Assembly: GCA_965140765.1 (NCBI GenBank)
Contig: OZ223307.1
Location: forward strand, 496,001-560,000
Length of the DNA: 64,000 bases
Direction of reading: 5' to 3'
DNA from: Sunxiuqinia sp963678245
GTDB lineage: Bacteria > Bacteroidota > Bacteroidia > Bacteroidales > Prolixibacteraceae
Each line of letters starts with the position of its first letter. The stretch's first letter is position 1. Shown here in pieces: positions 45,723 to 54,661 of this stretch. Under the pieces are notes generated by a model that searched no databases, was not told the origin of the DNA, and worked only from the letters and a program-made list of their open reading frames with translations. The translations under genes were made by a program, and so were the position numbers.

Positions 45723-45745
45723 CAGACTGATCTCAGCCTGCTATT
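45713..45745 (-). terminator. Terminator of the jelly-roll operon
   Basis: On the minus strand: AATAGCAG ... CTGCTATT stem followed by seven T, 47 bp after the stop of the 45793-46785 gene. Confidence 0.7.
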
Positions 45746-45792
45746 CAGTGTAAACATTAAATCTAATCTTAAAAAAAACTATTCGCAAAAAA

Positions 45793-46785
45793 CTAATTTC
45801 GTCGTTTTGATTTCCAGTACTTCCTGAAATCATCTTGTGTCATAATTCCTACTGGCCCTTCATAAATTCCTCCATCGTGTCCGCTATCAAAAACCCTGAT
45901 TTCGATGAGATTTTCCACCCCTGCTTTGAAGGTTTCAGGAGCGATAAAGTAATTTCTAAATTCATTATAAAATTCATTGCGCCCCCAACCAGAAAAATCG
46001 CCCGTTCTAGCTATTAACTCGCCATTTATAAACAACATATCAGCATCGTCAATTTTACCAGCTAATAAAACCAATCGTTGCGATACCAGATCGCCGGCAA
46101 TCTTTATTTTTTTTGCGTAAACAGCATGACCATCTAAATTCTTGTATCCTTGGTTTTCCCATACTCCTGGAACTTGAATTTTCCTATGATCAGCCGGATT
46201 AAATTTCTTCCCTTTGTTGAACAACCACGAACCAGTCATATTTATTTGAAAAGGAGGTATCACTCCTGCCGAGAAAAGACGAACATTCCCTGAGACAATG
46301 CCACCTTCCAAATGACTATCGTAAACTCGAACAGCAATAAGGTTTTCTTCTCCAATTTGAAGCACATCTGAAGGTATTTGATATTTTCTCAAGGCATTGT
46401 AAGCTGTTGATAAATTAGGAGGAAATGATCCTGTTTGTCCTACTTTCACTCCATTGACAAACACCTCATCGACATCATCGATATAGCCAAGTTCAAGCAC
46501 CATCACTTTATCTTTCAGTTCACCGCCGACCCTCACAGTGGTTCGATACCAAGCATAACCATCATACCCACGAAAACCTTCATCTTCCCACCGTGCAGGC
46601 ACCCGAATGTCATCCCAATCCGAATCATCATACCCGGTAGTAGCCCATTCATAGCGGTCTCCAATCCGGAACTTCCACTGACCGCTCAAGTCTTTTTCAT
46701 CCGAATTAAAAGCAAAACTTGACGTTGCTATTAATAGCACCGATAAGATACTTACTACTCCCTTTATGGTATACGAACTCCTCAT
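45793..46785 (-). CDS. Secreted protein with two tandem beta-galactosidase-type jelly-roll domains (paralogue 2)
   Basis: 330 residues with a signal peptide (VVSILSVLLIATSSFAF). Two tandem galactose-binding-like domains. The first (about 30-180) starts DLSGQWKFRIGDRYEWATTG and has YAWYRTTV, DVDEVFVNGVKVGQTGSFPP and LIAVRVYDSHLEGGI. The second (about 185-325) repeats MTGSWLFNKGKKFNP, DADMLFINGELIARTGDF and LIEIRVFDSGHDGGIYEGPVGI. Resembles the sugar-binding module of GH2 enzymes without the catalytic barrel. Probably periplasmic or surface glycan binding, but no substrate is visible. It follows its paralogue by 2 bp, so the pair is one operon. Confidence 0.8.
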   Translation of the reverse strand: MRSSYTIKGVVSILSVLLIATSSFAFNSDEKDLSGQWKFRIGDRYEWATTGYDDSDWDDIRVPARWEDEGFRGYDGYAWYRTTVRVGGELKDKVMVLELGYIDDVDEVFVNGVKVGQTGSFPPNLSTAYNALRKYQIPSDVLQIGEENLIAVRVYDSHLEGGIVSGNVRLFSAGVIPPFQINMTGSWLFNKGKKFNPADHRKIQVPGVWENQGYKNLDGHAVYAKKIKIAGDLVSQRLVLLAGKIDDADMLFINGELIARTGDFSGWGRNEFYNEFRNYFIAPETFKAGVENLIEIRVFDSGHDGGIYEGPVGIMTQDDFRKYWKSKRRN

Positions 46786-46787
46786 AC

Positions 46788-47852
46788 TTAATCTAATAGA
46801 CGGATCAGCTCCTTAAAAAATGAATTCCAACCACTATCCTGACGCTGCCATCTTATTTTTTCTCGAAAAGACTGGACATCTGTCTCTTTCATAATTCCGA
46901 TGGGCCCCTCATAAATTCCACCCTCTCCGTGACTATCCAGCACTTCTACTGAAATCATATTTTTACTTCTCAGTAAATGAGATGGTATTTCATAAATCCG
47001 ATAGAGTTGCCAAACCTGATCACGTTGAAATCGGGAATAATTATTTAAATCCTGAACTTCGCCAATCAGTTCACCATTCAAATAGACTTCATCAAAATCG
47101 TCAATCTTTCCAAGCACTATATAGAGATCTTGTCCTTTCAATCTTTCAGGCACTGAGAAACGTTTTCGATACCAAGCCCGTCCGTCGTACCCCTCATACC
47201 CCTGGCTCTCCCAGGTCATGGGCACGTATATATCATGCCAACGCTCCTCACTACTCCGAGGATTATGCATATCTCCAAAGTTCTCAGTCGTAAACTTCCA
47301 TGTACCTCTCAAATTAATGGCCATTCGAGCCTGATCACGATCATCGTAAAAGCCAAATCTATCAGCCCTTACAAAGCCACCCTCAAGTCCTTCATCATAA
47401 ACCCGAACTGCAATCAAATTCTTACTATTATTCAAAATTTTTGTTGGAACCAGGTAGTGCCGTTCCTGGTTATAAGCAGTTTTGTAGTTTGGAGGAAAGT
47501 CTCCGCTTTGTCCTACTTTATAACCATTGACAAAGACTTCATCCACATCATCGATAACCCCAAGAAATAGGTCTACAAATTCAGTTTCCGACAAGTTAGA
47601 TATACTGAAGTATTTACGGTACCACGCATATCCATTGTAGCCTTCATAATAGTGCTCCCATTCCCAAGGAGCATCAATCGTATCCCAATCACTAACGTCG
47701 GCTCCGGGCTTAGCCCATTCAGGATCATCGCCCACGGTAAAAAGCCAACGTCCCCTCAAACCAACCAACGATTTCCAATCTGAAGCTTTTAGTTCGATAG
47801 AATGAACGAATATCAAAAAAAATATACTTGTTGTTATTACCTTAATGGACAT
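46788..47852 (-). CDS. Secreted protein with two tandem jelly-roll domains (paralogue 1)
   Basis: 354 residues, N-terminal signal (ITTSIFFLIFVHSIELKA). Same layout as the downstream gene: domain 1 SLVGLRGRWLFTVGDDPEWA, YAWYRKYFSI, DVDEVFVNGYKVGQSGDFPP; domain 2 NLRGTWKFTTENFG, AWYRKRFSVP, DFDEVYLNGELIGEVQDL, then GEGGIYEGPIGIM. An extra 30 residues at the C-terminus are helical (REKIRWQRQDSGWNSFFKE). The two proteins are clearly paralogues of tandem duplicate origin, and each has itself a duplicated domain. Confidence 0.8.
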   Translation of the reverse strand: MSIKVITTSIFFLIFVHSIELKASDWKSLVGLRGRWLFTVGDDPEWAKPGADVSDWDTIDAPWEWEHYYEGYNGYAWYRKYFSISNLSETEFVDLFLGVIDDVDEVFVNGYKVGQSGDFPPNYKTAYNQERHYLVPTKILNNSKNLIAVRVYDEGLEGGFVRADRFGFYDDRDQARMAINLRGTWKFTTENFGDMHNPRSSEERWHDIYVPMTWESQGYEGYDGRAWYRKRFSVPERLKGQDLYIVLGKIDDFDEVYLNGELIGEVQDLNNYSRFQRDQVWQLYRIYEIPSHLLRSKNMISVEVLDSHGEGGIYEGPIGIMKETDVQSFREKIRWQRQDSGWNSFFKELIRLLD

Positions 47853-47920
47853 GACCGAGTGAGCTTTTTTAGTACTTTAAAGTTAATAAACAAAATCAAT
47901 CCGAAAACGCTGCCTTCAAA

Positions 47921-48298
47921 TTACTGAGCAATATATTGCAAGCTTAAATTAAAGCAATAAGCCGTCCCCACAAGAGCTTTATCAGCTTTCATCTTTTCAC
48001 TCCCGAAAATATGCTTCACATATCCGGTAGCATCAGGGTTTTTGCATACAACACGAATCAATTTCAACGATTGATCCTTGTTAACGACGATATATACTCT
48101 AACTTTTTCATCGACCTTATTAATGTCGTTTTGATAGAAATAATTGTTCCAATCTTTAATTCCATCATTCAAGCTACTGCTGATTTCATGAAGTAGTTCT
48201 TTTTTTGCCATGTTTGTTTCAGTCTCCCCTGCAAATGCCAGGCCGGTCATCATTACAAATGCAATAATCAATGTGAATGTTGTCTTTCTTGTTTTCAT
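47921..48298 (-). CDS. Small secreted protein of unknown function
   Basis: 125 residues, signal peptide with cleavage after GLAFA (residue about 23). The mature protein, about 100 residues, has no recognised motif: GIKDWNNYFYQNDINKVDEK, VYIVVNKDQSLKLIRVVC. The beta-alpha pattern resembles a TonB C-terminal-like or Secretin-tail module only faintly, so I make no assignment. It lies between the jelly-roll operon and a two-component system, all on the minus strand, so it could be a target of that system. Confidence 0.65.
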   Translation of the reverse strand: MKTRKTTFTLIIAFVMMTGLAFAGETETNMAKKELLHEISSSLNDGIKDWNNYFYQNDINKVDEKVRVYIVVNKDQSLKLIRVVCKNPDATGYVKHIFGSEKMKADKALVGTAYCFNLSLQYIAQ

Positions 48299-48541
48299 TG
48301 TTTTGAGCTTTTAAATGTTTCTGTTTTCTATTATTTTCAGATACAAAGTAAAAGCACAGATGTAACCCCGATGTCAAACCAATATCATATCTTACCACAA
48401 GATGTCACAGAATTGTCACAGAGCAAGAAATTGGAAGAGGGGAGAAACAAGGTCGACCTGATCAACATTCTCATCAATAGAGCGTTAATCAGCCATCTAA
48501 GATCAAACATTAATTTGAGATTTTAAATTTAAACTGTGAAA

Positions 48542-49222
48542 TTAAAGCACCAGTTTATAGCCAACCCCGTGTACGGTGATGATATGCTGGTTTTCCGGAG
48601 TATCAACTTTATTGCGAAGGCGAACAATGAAATTATCGACTGTCCGAGACGTAGGCTGATAATCCATTCCCCACACATGGTCTAAAATATCATCGCGAGT
48701 AACTATTTTTCCGCTGTGACTGCAGAGATAGTGGAGAATTTCAAACTCTTTGTGTGACATTTTCACCTGCTCATCGCTCGCGTTAAAAGCTTCGTATGAC
48801 TCAAAAGAAACACGAATATTGCCAATTGTAATCAAATCAGTATCTTTTTGAACTCTACCTCCGGCGCGACGTAAAATTACTTTTATTCGAGCTAGTAGTT
48901 CTCGCAAACTGAATGGTTTGGTGACATAATCATCGGCACCGAGCTCCAAACCAAGGACTTTGTCAAGCTCTTCACCGCGTGCAGTTAATAAAATAATTGG
49001 CGTTTCAATACTGGCGGCCCTGGTCTTTTTACACACGTCAAATCCTGACATTCCGGGAAGCATCACATCCAATAGAACCAAATTATAATTACCCGATAAA
49101 ATTTTTTTCATCCCATCATCTCCACGATCAGCAGTATCTACCTGGTAACCTTCAAACTCCAGATTATCGCGTAGGCCGATCATCATAGCCTGTTCATCTT
49201 CAACAATCAATATTCTTGACAT
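48542..49222 (-). CDS. OmpR-family response regulator
   Basis: 226 residues. Receiver domain with the phospho-acceptor Asp in YNLVLLDVMLPGMSGFD (about residue 52), the acidic pair EDEQAM, the Thr/Ser of PIILLTARGEE and the Lys of DYVTKPFSL. Winged-helix output with HKEFEILHYLCSHSGKIV and SRTVDNFIVRLRNKV. Ends VHGVGYKLVL. Four bp downstream of its sensor kinase, so the pair is co-transcribed. Signal unknown. Confidence 0.95.
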   Translation of the reverse strand: MSRILIVEDEQAMMIGLRDNLEFEGYQVDTADRGDDGMKKILSGNYNLVLLDVMLPGMSGFDVCKKTRAASIETPIILLTARGEELDKVLGLELGADDYVTKPFSLRELLARIKVILRRAGGRVQKDTDLITIGNIRVSFESYEAFNASDEQVKMSHKEFEILHYLCSHSGKIVTRDDILDHVWGMDYQPTSRTVDNFIVRLRNKVDTPENQHIITVHGVGYKLVL

Positions 49223-49226
49223 GGTA

Positions 49227-50762
49227 CTACTTTTTTTCTGGAAATTTTAAAATGAATGTACTTCCCTCCTCCAGCTTACTACGCACTAACACGCTTCCTC
49301 CGTGAGCTTTCATAATCCTTTTTACAAGATTTAATCCCAAACCAGAACCTTTCGCTTTATGTGCTAAATCGCCTTCAGTAACCCGATAAAACTGCTCGAA
49401 TATGTGTTTCTGATTTTTGGCTGAGATACCAATTCCATTATCTTCCACCTCAATCCAAATCTGTTTTGCTTTCTTTCGGATTCGTACACGCACAATTTTT
49501 TTCTCAGCATCACTGTATTTAATCGCATTGTCCAACAAATTACCAACTATTGTCTTTAATGATTCCCGATCGGCCTGTACCCATACTGAACCCTCGAAAG
49601 ATTCCTGGTGACAGTGAATGTTTGCGGTTTCAAAATGCGAATCAAAAGAGTGCACAATTTCTGGAATAACCTGCTTTAAATCAATATTTTCAAAATGGTA
49701 TTTGACCCGATTTTTTTCAATACGCGAAAAATTCAAAATACGATTTACAATGCCGGTCAATCGAGTGCTTTCCTGTTGAATGGTTTTCAAGTATTCTTCT
49801 TTTTTTTCCTCGGTTTTGATTCGCTTCAACAATAAGGTTTCAGCATACATGCTAATGAGTGCCAATGGCGTTCGAATTTCGTGGGACACATTCGCCACAA
49901 ATTCAGATTTCAATTCCGCCAACTTCATCTCCTTCCGAATGTTAGCCAGCACGAAAAGAAAACCCAGAGCAACAAAAAGGCTCATTCCTAATAGCATATA
50001 ATTGTCACGCTGTGTGCGCTCGGAGGCCAGCTGTTCAATTGTTTTTGTTTTTAACTGAATGCCCAGTTTGTAAGTTGGCAAATACCACATTGTTGCTTTT
50101 TCAATCGAATGCGACAACTCATTCTCCCGATCAGTTTCAAATAGCATTTCTCCTGAAATAGAATCGGAAATACTGATGTAGAATAAATCCTGAGCAACTT
50201 TCTGAATTGTTGGTCTCAGGTTTTGCTGAATAAATAAATCCGGATCGATTACCAACTGGCAAATTTGTTCTCCATTTTTACTTTTTGGCAAGAAGTAAAA
50301 AATAAGATATTCTCCCGAAGGCTCTATCTCAACCCGTTGGTAGTTTTCCTCCAGAAAACCTCGTAACACCTCTATCTTCTTTCTCGGTATTTCTGTATCG
50401 ATTGCAAAAATTGAATCATTAAAATATTGCGCTTGTTCTTCTGACGTAGTGGTATCGGAGAAACGAACGGCAAGAATTGCTTGATTATTTTGAAACAAGT
50501 TTTCAACCAGTCCTTTCATGATTCCACTTTCAGGCTCAATCGGCTGATCCAGACTCTGTTTCCAATGTTGCACCACATTTTCAGAATACTGATTGATGGA
50601 ATATAGAATTGATTCGAGCTGAGTGCTGAAAACCCGCTCAACCATTTGTTCATTTTTGCTCAGTGCCGAAAGCTCCCGAACAAAGAAGAACCCAATGGGC
50701 AAGGCAACAATAATCAGCAATATGAGACTTATTTTCGCGAGTGTTCGAACCATTGGTTCCAT
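49227..50762 (-). CDS. Sensor histidine kinase
   Basis: 511 residues. Two membrane helices (about 8-28 and 255-275) bracket a periplasmic sensor domain of about 225 residues with no obvious family. Kinase core: H box ANVSHEIRTPLALISMYAET (phospho-His), N box LLDNAIKYSDAEKK, G1 VEDNGIGIS, F EQFYRVTEGDLAH and G2 GSGLGLNLVKRIM. Phosphorylates the response regulator encoded 4 bp downstream. No separate HAMP is visible between the second helix and the H box. Confidence 0.95.
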   Translation of the reverse strand: MEPMVRTLAKISLILLIIVALPIGFFFVRELSALSKNEQMVERVFSTQLESILYSINQYSENVVQHWKQSLDQPIEPESGIMKGLVENLFQNNQAILAVRFSDTTTSEEQAQYFNDSIFAIDTEIPRKKIEVLRGFLEENYQRVEIEPSGEYLIFYFLPKSKNGEQICQLVIDPDLFIQQNLRPTIQKVAQDLFYISISDSISGEMLFETDRENELSHSIEKATMWYLPTYKLGIQLKTKTIEQLASERTQRDNYMLLGMSLFVALGFLFVLANIRKEMKLAELKSEFVANVSHEIRTPLALISMYAETLLLKRIKTEEKKEEYLKTIQQESTRLTGIVNRILNFSRIEKNRVKYHFENIDLKQVIPEIVHSFDSHFETANIHCHQESFEGSVWVQADRESLKTIVGNLLDNAIKYSDAEKKIVRVRIRKKAKQIWIEVEDNGIGISAKNQKHIFEQFYRVTEGDLAHKAKGSGLGLNLVKRIMKAHGGSVLVRSKLEEGSTFILKFPEKK

Positions 50763-50964
50763 TTTTGAATCCAGGTAAAGGTATTAAATCAAGTTCAAAT
50801 TTCCGATCTGTCAAAACGCAACATTAAAATTGACTCTAAAAAAAAGAGTTGTCTCCCTTACTCCCGATCTTTCCTCAAACGTTTGACCGCTCCCCTATTA
50901 ATGATTTTCGATTCCAGTTGGCAGATTTTTCATCTTCCAAGAGTAATTTTTTCCGTAAAATAGC

Positions 50965-50992
50965 AAAAGGGCACCCAACCGGATGCCCTTTT
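50965..50992 (-). terminator. Terminator after hcp
   Basis: AAAAGGGCA / TGCCCTTTT stem extended by CC/GG pairs, T run on the minus strand, 43 bp after the hcp stop. Confidence 0.8.
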
Positions 50993-51034
50993 ATTCTTCC
51001 CAAATCAAGCAGTTCTCATTGCATGTCTTCTTAA

Positions 51035-52693
51035 TTATGCAACAGCGTCTTCTAAAAACAGTTTGATATCTTCATCAGCGGTTGTAATTCCGGCAATGCC
51101 AAAGTTCTCTACCAATACGTTCACGACGTTTGGCGACAGGAATGCGGGCAATGTTGGTCCGAGGTGAATGTTTTTCACTCCCAGAGAAAGCAGCGCCAAT
51201 AAAACAATCACCGCTTTTTGTTCGTACCAGGCAATGTTGTAAGCAATTGGTAGCTCGTTCACATCTTCCAGCTCGAAAATTTCTTTCAGTTTCAAGGCAA
51301 CTACAGCCAATGAGTACGAGTCGTTACACTGCCCGGCATCAATTACACGTGGAATACCGTTGATGTCGCCCAAAGGCAATTTGTTGTAACGGTATTTGGC
51401 ACATCCTGCTGTCAGGATCACGGTGTCGTTCGGCAATTTGGCAGCAAACTCTTCGTAGTAGTCGCGGCTCATCATACGTCCATCGCAACCGGCCATCACA
51501 AAGAATTTACGGATAGCACCGGTTTTCACAGCTTCAACGATTGGCTCGGCCAGTTCGAATACCTGGTTGTGAGCGAATCCTCCAACAATCTCTCCGGTTT
51601 CAATTTCGGTTGGAGTCGCACATTTTTTGGCATGCTCAATGATCGCTGAGAAATCTTTCATTTCGCCTTCTTTGCGATCCGGAATATGGATAGATCCAGT
51701 CAATCCACTAGCGCCGGTTGTGTAGATGCGATCTTTATAAGTTGCTTTTTCCAATGGTGGCACAATACAGTTAGTGGTAAACAGGATTGGTCCGTTGAAC
51801 GACTCAAACTCTTCTTTTTGTTTCCACCAGGCATTTCCGTAGTTCCCAGCTAGTTGTTTGTATTTTTTGAATTCAGGGTAATAGTTGGCTGGCAGCATTT
51901 CGCTGTGGGTATACACATCCACTCCCGTACCTTCGGTTTGTTTCAACAGGTCTTCCATGTCGCGCATGTCGTGTCCCGAAATCAGAATAGCCGGATTATT
52001 ACGCACGCCAATGTTTACTTTTGTCACCTCAGGGTTTCCATAAGTGCTGGTGTTGGCAGCATCCAACAGAGCCATAACATCAACCCCAAATTTACCGGTT
52101 TCCAAAGTCAATCCAACGAGTTCGTCAACCGACAAGTCTTTAGTTGTTTTGGCCAGTGCTTCCATCATGAAGTCGAAAATCTCTTGTTTTTCATGAGCCA
52201 GATTGTATGCATGTTCTGCATAAGCAGCTAAACCTTTCAAACCGTAAATGATTAGCTCTTTCAACGAACGAACATCTTCATTCTGCTCGCTTAAAACACC
52301 AACTTCGCTGGCTTTGGCTTCAAATTCTTCTCCGGTTTTTGCAGTCCAATGAACTGATTCATGATCGCTGATCGTTAAGCCGGCTTCTGCTACCTTGGCT
52401 TTCAGTTCGTCGCGGAATTTCAATGATTTTTTGATGCGGATAACGAATGCCGTATGATCGAAGTTGGCATTGGTAATGGTGCTGAATAATCCGTCAAACA
52501 CGACTTTGTTTGCTTTTTTATCAGCTTTACCAACGGTTTTCAAATCGGTATTTAAAATGGAGATTCCTTTCAACACAAAAAGAAGCGAGTCTTGTAGGTT
52601 TGCTACATCACTTGGTTTTCCACAAACTCCTTTAATTGTACATCCAACTCCTTTTGCTGCCTCCTGGCACTGAAAACAAAACATATTTTCCAT
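51035..52693 (-). CDS. hcp: Hydroxylamine reductase / hybrid cluster protein
   Basis: 552 residues, expected length. Cys ligands of the proximal cluster at the N-terminus (MFCFQCQEAAKGVGCTIKG, then VCGKPS). Hybrid-cluster region: SGHDMRDMEDLLKQTEGTGV, TNCIVPP, AGCDGRM, TAGCAKYRYNKLPLGDI, and DAGQCNDSYSLAVV, with the conserved Cys and Glu. Reduces hydroxylamine in vitro and protects against NO in vivo. The upstream ferredoxin-like gene and Crp/Fnr regulator are its usual partners. A palindrome at 52761-52781 lies in the upstream region. Confidence 0.96.
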   Translation of the reverse strand: MENMFCFQCQEAAKGVGCTIKGVCGKPSDVANLQDSLLFVLKGISILNTDLKTVGKADKKANKVVFDGLFSTITNANFDHTAFVIRIKKSLKFRDELKAKVAEAGLTISDHESVHWTAKTGEEFEAKASEVGVLSEQNEDVRSLKELIIYGLKGLAAYAEHAYNLAHEKQEIFDFMMEALAKTTKDLSVDELVGLTLETGKFGVDVMALLDAANTSTYGNPEVTKVNIGVRNNPAILISGHDMRDMEDLLKQTEGTGVDVYTHSEMLPANYYPEFKKYKQLAGNYGNAWWKQKEEFESFNGPILFTTNCIVPPLEKATYKDRIYTTGASGLTGSIHIPDRKEGEMKDFSAIIEHAKKCATPTEIETGEIVGGFAHNQVFELAEPIVEAVKTGAIRKFFVMAGCDGRMMSRDYYEEFAAKLPNDTVILTAGCAKYRYNKLPLGDINGIPRVIDAGQCNDSYSLAVVALKLKEIFELEDVNELPIAYNIAWYEQKAVIVLLALLSLGVKNIHLGPTLPAFLSPNVVNVLVENFGIAGITTADEDIKLFLEDAVA

Positions 52694-52760
52694 AACTAAA
52701 TTCTATTATATTTTTGAATTACTTTTTTTTGCGTTATTGCTCAAAACCCATGACTAGGTC

Positions 52761-52781
52761 ATTCCGAATTTATTTCGGAAT
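52761..52781. promoter_or_regulatory. Palindrome upstream of hcp
   Basis: ATTCCGAA-TTTAT-TTCGGAAT, perfect 8-bp arms, centred about 77 bp before the hcp start. Candidate operator or RNA hairpin. Confidence 0.4.
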
Positions 52782-52867
52782 CTTTTGCCATCCAAGTCTA
52801 TCCTTCTTTCTGGCAAATCCTAAAAACAGGTTCTTGTGTTTTTTGATTTTTGGGGTGGTAAAAGGAA

Positions 52868-52890
52868 CCGGAGACAAGGTTTGTCCCCGG
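52868..52890 (-). terminator. Hairpin between the ferredoxin-like gene and hcp
   Basis: Minus strand: CCGGGGACAA, loop ACC, TTGTCTCCGG (one mismatch), then TTCCTTTT. It suggests partial termination before hcp. Confidence 0.55.
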
Positions 52891-52903
52891 CTATCACTCT
52901 TCA

Positions 52904-53794
52904 TTAAACCCACTCTTCAGCCAATACATCCCCTCGTATTCCAACAACAATTTCTTTTACCGGAACTTTTCTACTCGCACGTTCAGTAGCCATCTTTACC
53001 AACTGCGATAATCCTCCGCAGCATGGAACTTCCATGATAACTACCGTTACGGTGTTCACTTTTGACTCATCAATCAATCGTATCAATTTTTCCAAGTAAA
53101 TCGATTTTCCTTCATCCAATTTGGGACATGCTATAACTAGTTTCTTTCCTTTTATAAATGTTTGATGAAAACTACCATGCGCAAAGGCGGCGCAATCGGC
53201 AGCAACCAACAGGTCAGCTCCCTGAAAGTACCCGGCAGCCGGATTGATCAGGTGCATCTGTACCGGCCATTGCTGTAGTTCAGATTCCCCCGAATGGGTA
53301 GCCGTAGCTTCAGGAGCCATCATGAAAGCCGGTTTTTCGAAACTTACCGGAGCCGATCCTGGGCATCCGCCTCCACATCCACCACTTTGCTCTTGGCCCC
53401 CGGGCTTACTGTTATGCACTTCGCTGATAATCGCTGACACATTTACATCCAAGTCCTCTTCGTTGGCTTTCAGGTAACGAACGGCGTCCTGCAAGAATCC
53501 GGTTTCGCCATGATCTTTTAAATGCTTCAAGTGGGCGATCAACAAGTTTTCACCTTTGGGAATCATTTGCTTGATTACGGTCACCTCGTCATATTCTTCA
53601 GCTTCGCGTTTTTCAATTTCAATCGCTCCCTGAGGGCAATGACCAAGGCAAGCTCCCAATCCGTCACACATCAATTCACTTATCAACCTTGCCTTTCCAT
53701 CAATCACTTGCAGTGCTCCCTCGTGGCAGTTTGGAATGCATTCTCCGCATCCGTCACATAATTCTTCGTCTATTTTAACTATTTCGCGTATCAT
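52904..53794 (-). CDS. 2x[4Fe-4S] ferredoxin-like protein linked to hcp
   Basis: 296 residues from the ATG at 53794. The N-terminus has two [4Fe-4S] motifs, CDGCGECIPNC and CDGLGACLGHC. The middle has a Cys-rich GGCGGGCPG and a variable linker. The C-terminal part (LLVAADCAAFAHGSFHQTF, IACPKLDE, VPCCGGLSQLVK) is a conserved domain of unknown function found with hcp in anaerobes. It probably shuttles electrons to Hcp in place of Hcr; this is inference from gene context. Divergent from the Crp/Fnr gene. Confidence 0.8.
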   Translation of the reverse strand: MIREIVKIDEELCDGCGECIPNCHEGALQVIDGKARLISELMCDGLGACLGHCPQGAIEIEKREAEEYDEVTVIKQMIPKGENLLIAHLKHLKDHGETGFLQDAVRYLKANEEDLDVNVSAIISEVHNSKPGGQEQSGGCGGGCPGSAPVSFEKPAFMMAPEATATHSGESELQQWPVQMHLINPAAGYFQGADLLVAADCAAFAHGSFHQTFIKGKKLVIACPKLDEGKSIYLEKLIRLIDESKVNTVTVVIMEVPCCGGLSQLVKMATERASRKVPVKEIVVGIRGDVLAEEWV

Positions 53795-53845
53795 TGTTTT
53801 CGTTTTAATTTCTGAAACAAAAATAGGGTTCAGGTAGTTTCTGAC

Positions 53846-53863
53846 TTGTATCAAATGTTACAA
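53846..53863. promoter_or_regulatory. Candidate Crp/Fnr (HcpR-like) operator
   Basis: TTGTA-N8-TACAA palindrome in the 81-bp divergent region between the ferredoxin-like gene and the Crp/Fnr regulator start. Spacing suits a dimeric Crp-type protein. Confidence 0.5.
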
Positions 53864-53875
53864 ACTCGTTTTTTT

Positions 53876-54550
53876 ATGCTGAATTTTGAATTGTTGAGCC
53901 GTTCTCCGGTTTTTAAAGGGCTTACCCCCGACCAACTTTCGTCTTTAATGTCGAATGTCCATTACCAGATACGAAGTTTTGAAAAAGATGATTTGGTTGT
54001 GCAGGCTGGCAACGAATGCAATCGTTTATTCATAGTGTTGAAGGGAAGTGTGAAAGGTGAAATGGCCGATTATTCGGGAAAGACAATTAAAATTGAAGAT
54101 ATTGAAGCACCACGACCACTGGCCACCGCTTTTTTGTTTGGGCAAAAAAACCGATTTCCGGTAACGGCTATCGCTAACGAAGAAGTGAGCTTGTTGTGTA
54201 TTGAGCGGACCGAATTTTTGAAGATGCTTCAGCGTGATCAACAAATACTGACCAACTACCTAAACTCCATTTCGTCGCGAGCACAATTTCTTTCTCAACG
54301 AATTAAGTTTTTATCGTTTAAAACCATTAGGCAAAAGATTGGGCACTACTTGCTTGATTTAGCCGGCGATCGGTTAGCTATAGTTGAGTTACCGATGGGA
54401 CAGGTTCAACTGGCCGAGTACTTTGGTGTTACCCGGCCTTCGCTGGCCCGAGCTTTGGGCGAGCTGGTACAGGAAGGTTACATTGAAGTGCAACGACGCA
54501 CCGTTCGTATTCTGGACAAACAACAGATGAGCGAATTATTGAACGGCTAA
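53876..54550 (+). CDS. Crp/Fnr-family regulator (HcpR-like by position)
   Basis: 224 residues from the ATG at 53876; a longer start at 53846 would overlap the palindrome. N-terminal cyclic-nucleotide-fold sensor (ELLSRSPVFKGLTPDQLSSL, VQAGNECNRLFIVLKGSVKG). No Cys cluster like that of Fnr is present, so it is likely a heme- or NO-type sensor as in HcpR; that is inference. C-terminal HTH MGQVQLAEYFGVTRPSLARA, LVQEGYIEVQRRTVRIL. Divergent from the ferredoxin-like/hcp pair, which it probably activates. Confidence 0.8.
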   Translation: MLNFELLSRSPVFKGLTPDQLSSLMSNVHYQIRSFEKDDLVVQAGNECNRLFIVLKGSVKGEMADYSGKTIKIEDIEAPRPLATAFLFGQKNRFPVTAIANEEVSLLCIERTEFLKMLQRDQQILTNYLNSISSRAQFLSQRIKFLSFKTIRQKIGHYLLDLAGDRLAIVELPMGQVQLAEYFGVTRPSLARALGELVQEGYIEVQRRTVRILDKQQMSELLNG

Positions 54551-54661
54551 ACGGAGACGTTTACACCCAAAACACACCATTGGTAAGAGGAATGACGTGT
54601 TCTTGATGTAAAGGCCTTTCTGCCCGGATTCTATAATCTCCCAACGGCGGTTTCAGATCAT

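Noticed and set aside
52868..52890. A riboswitch between the ferredoxin-like gene and hcp
   Set aside because: The hairpin has a T-rich tail like a plain terminator and no aptamer-like elements were recognised.
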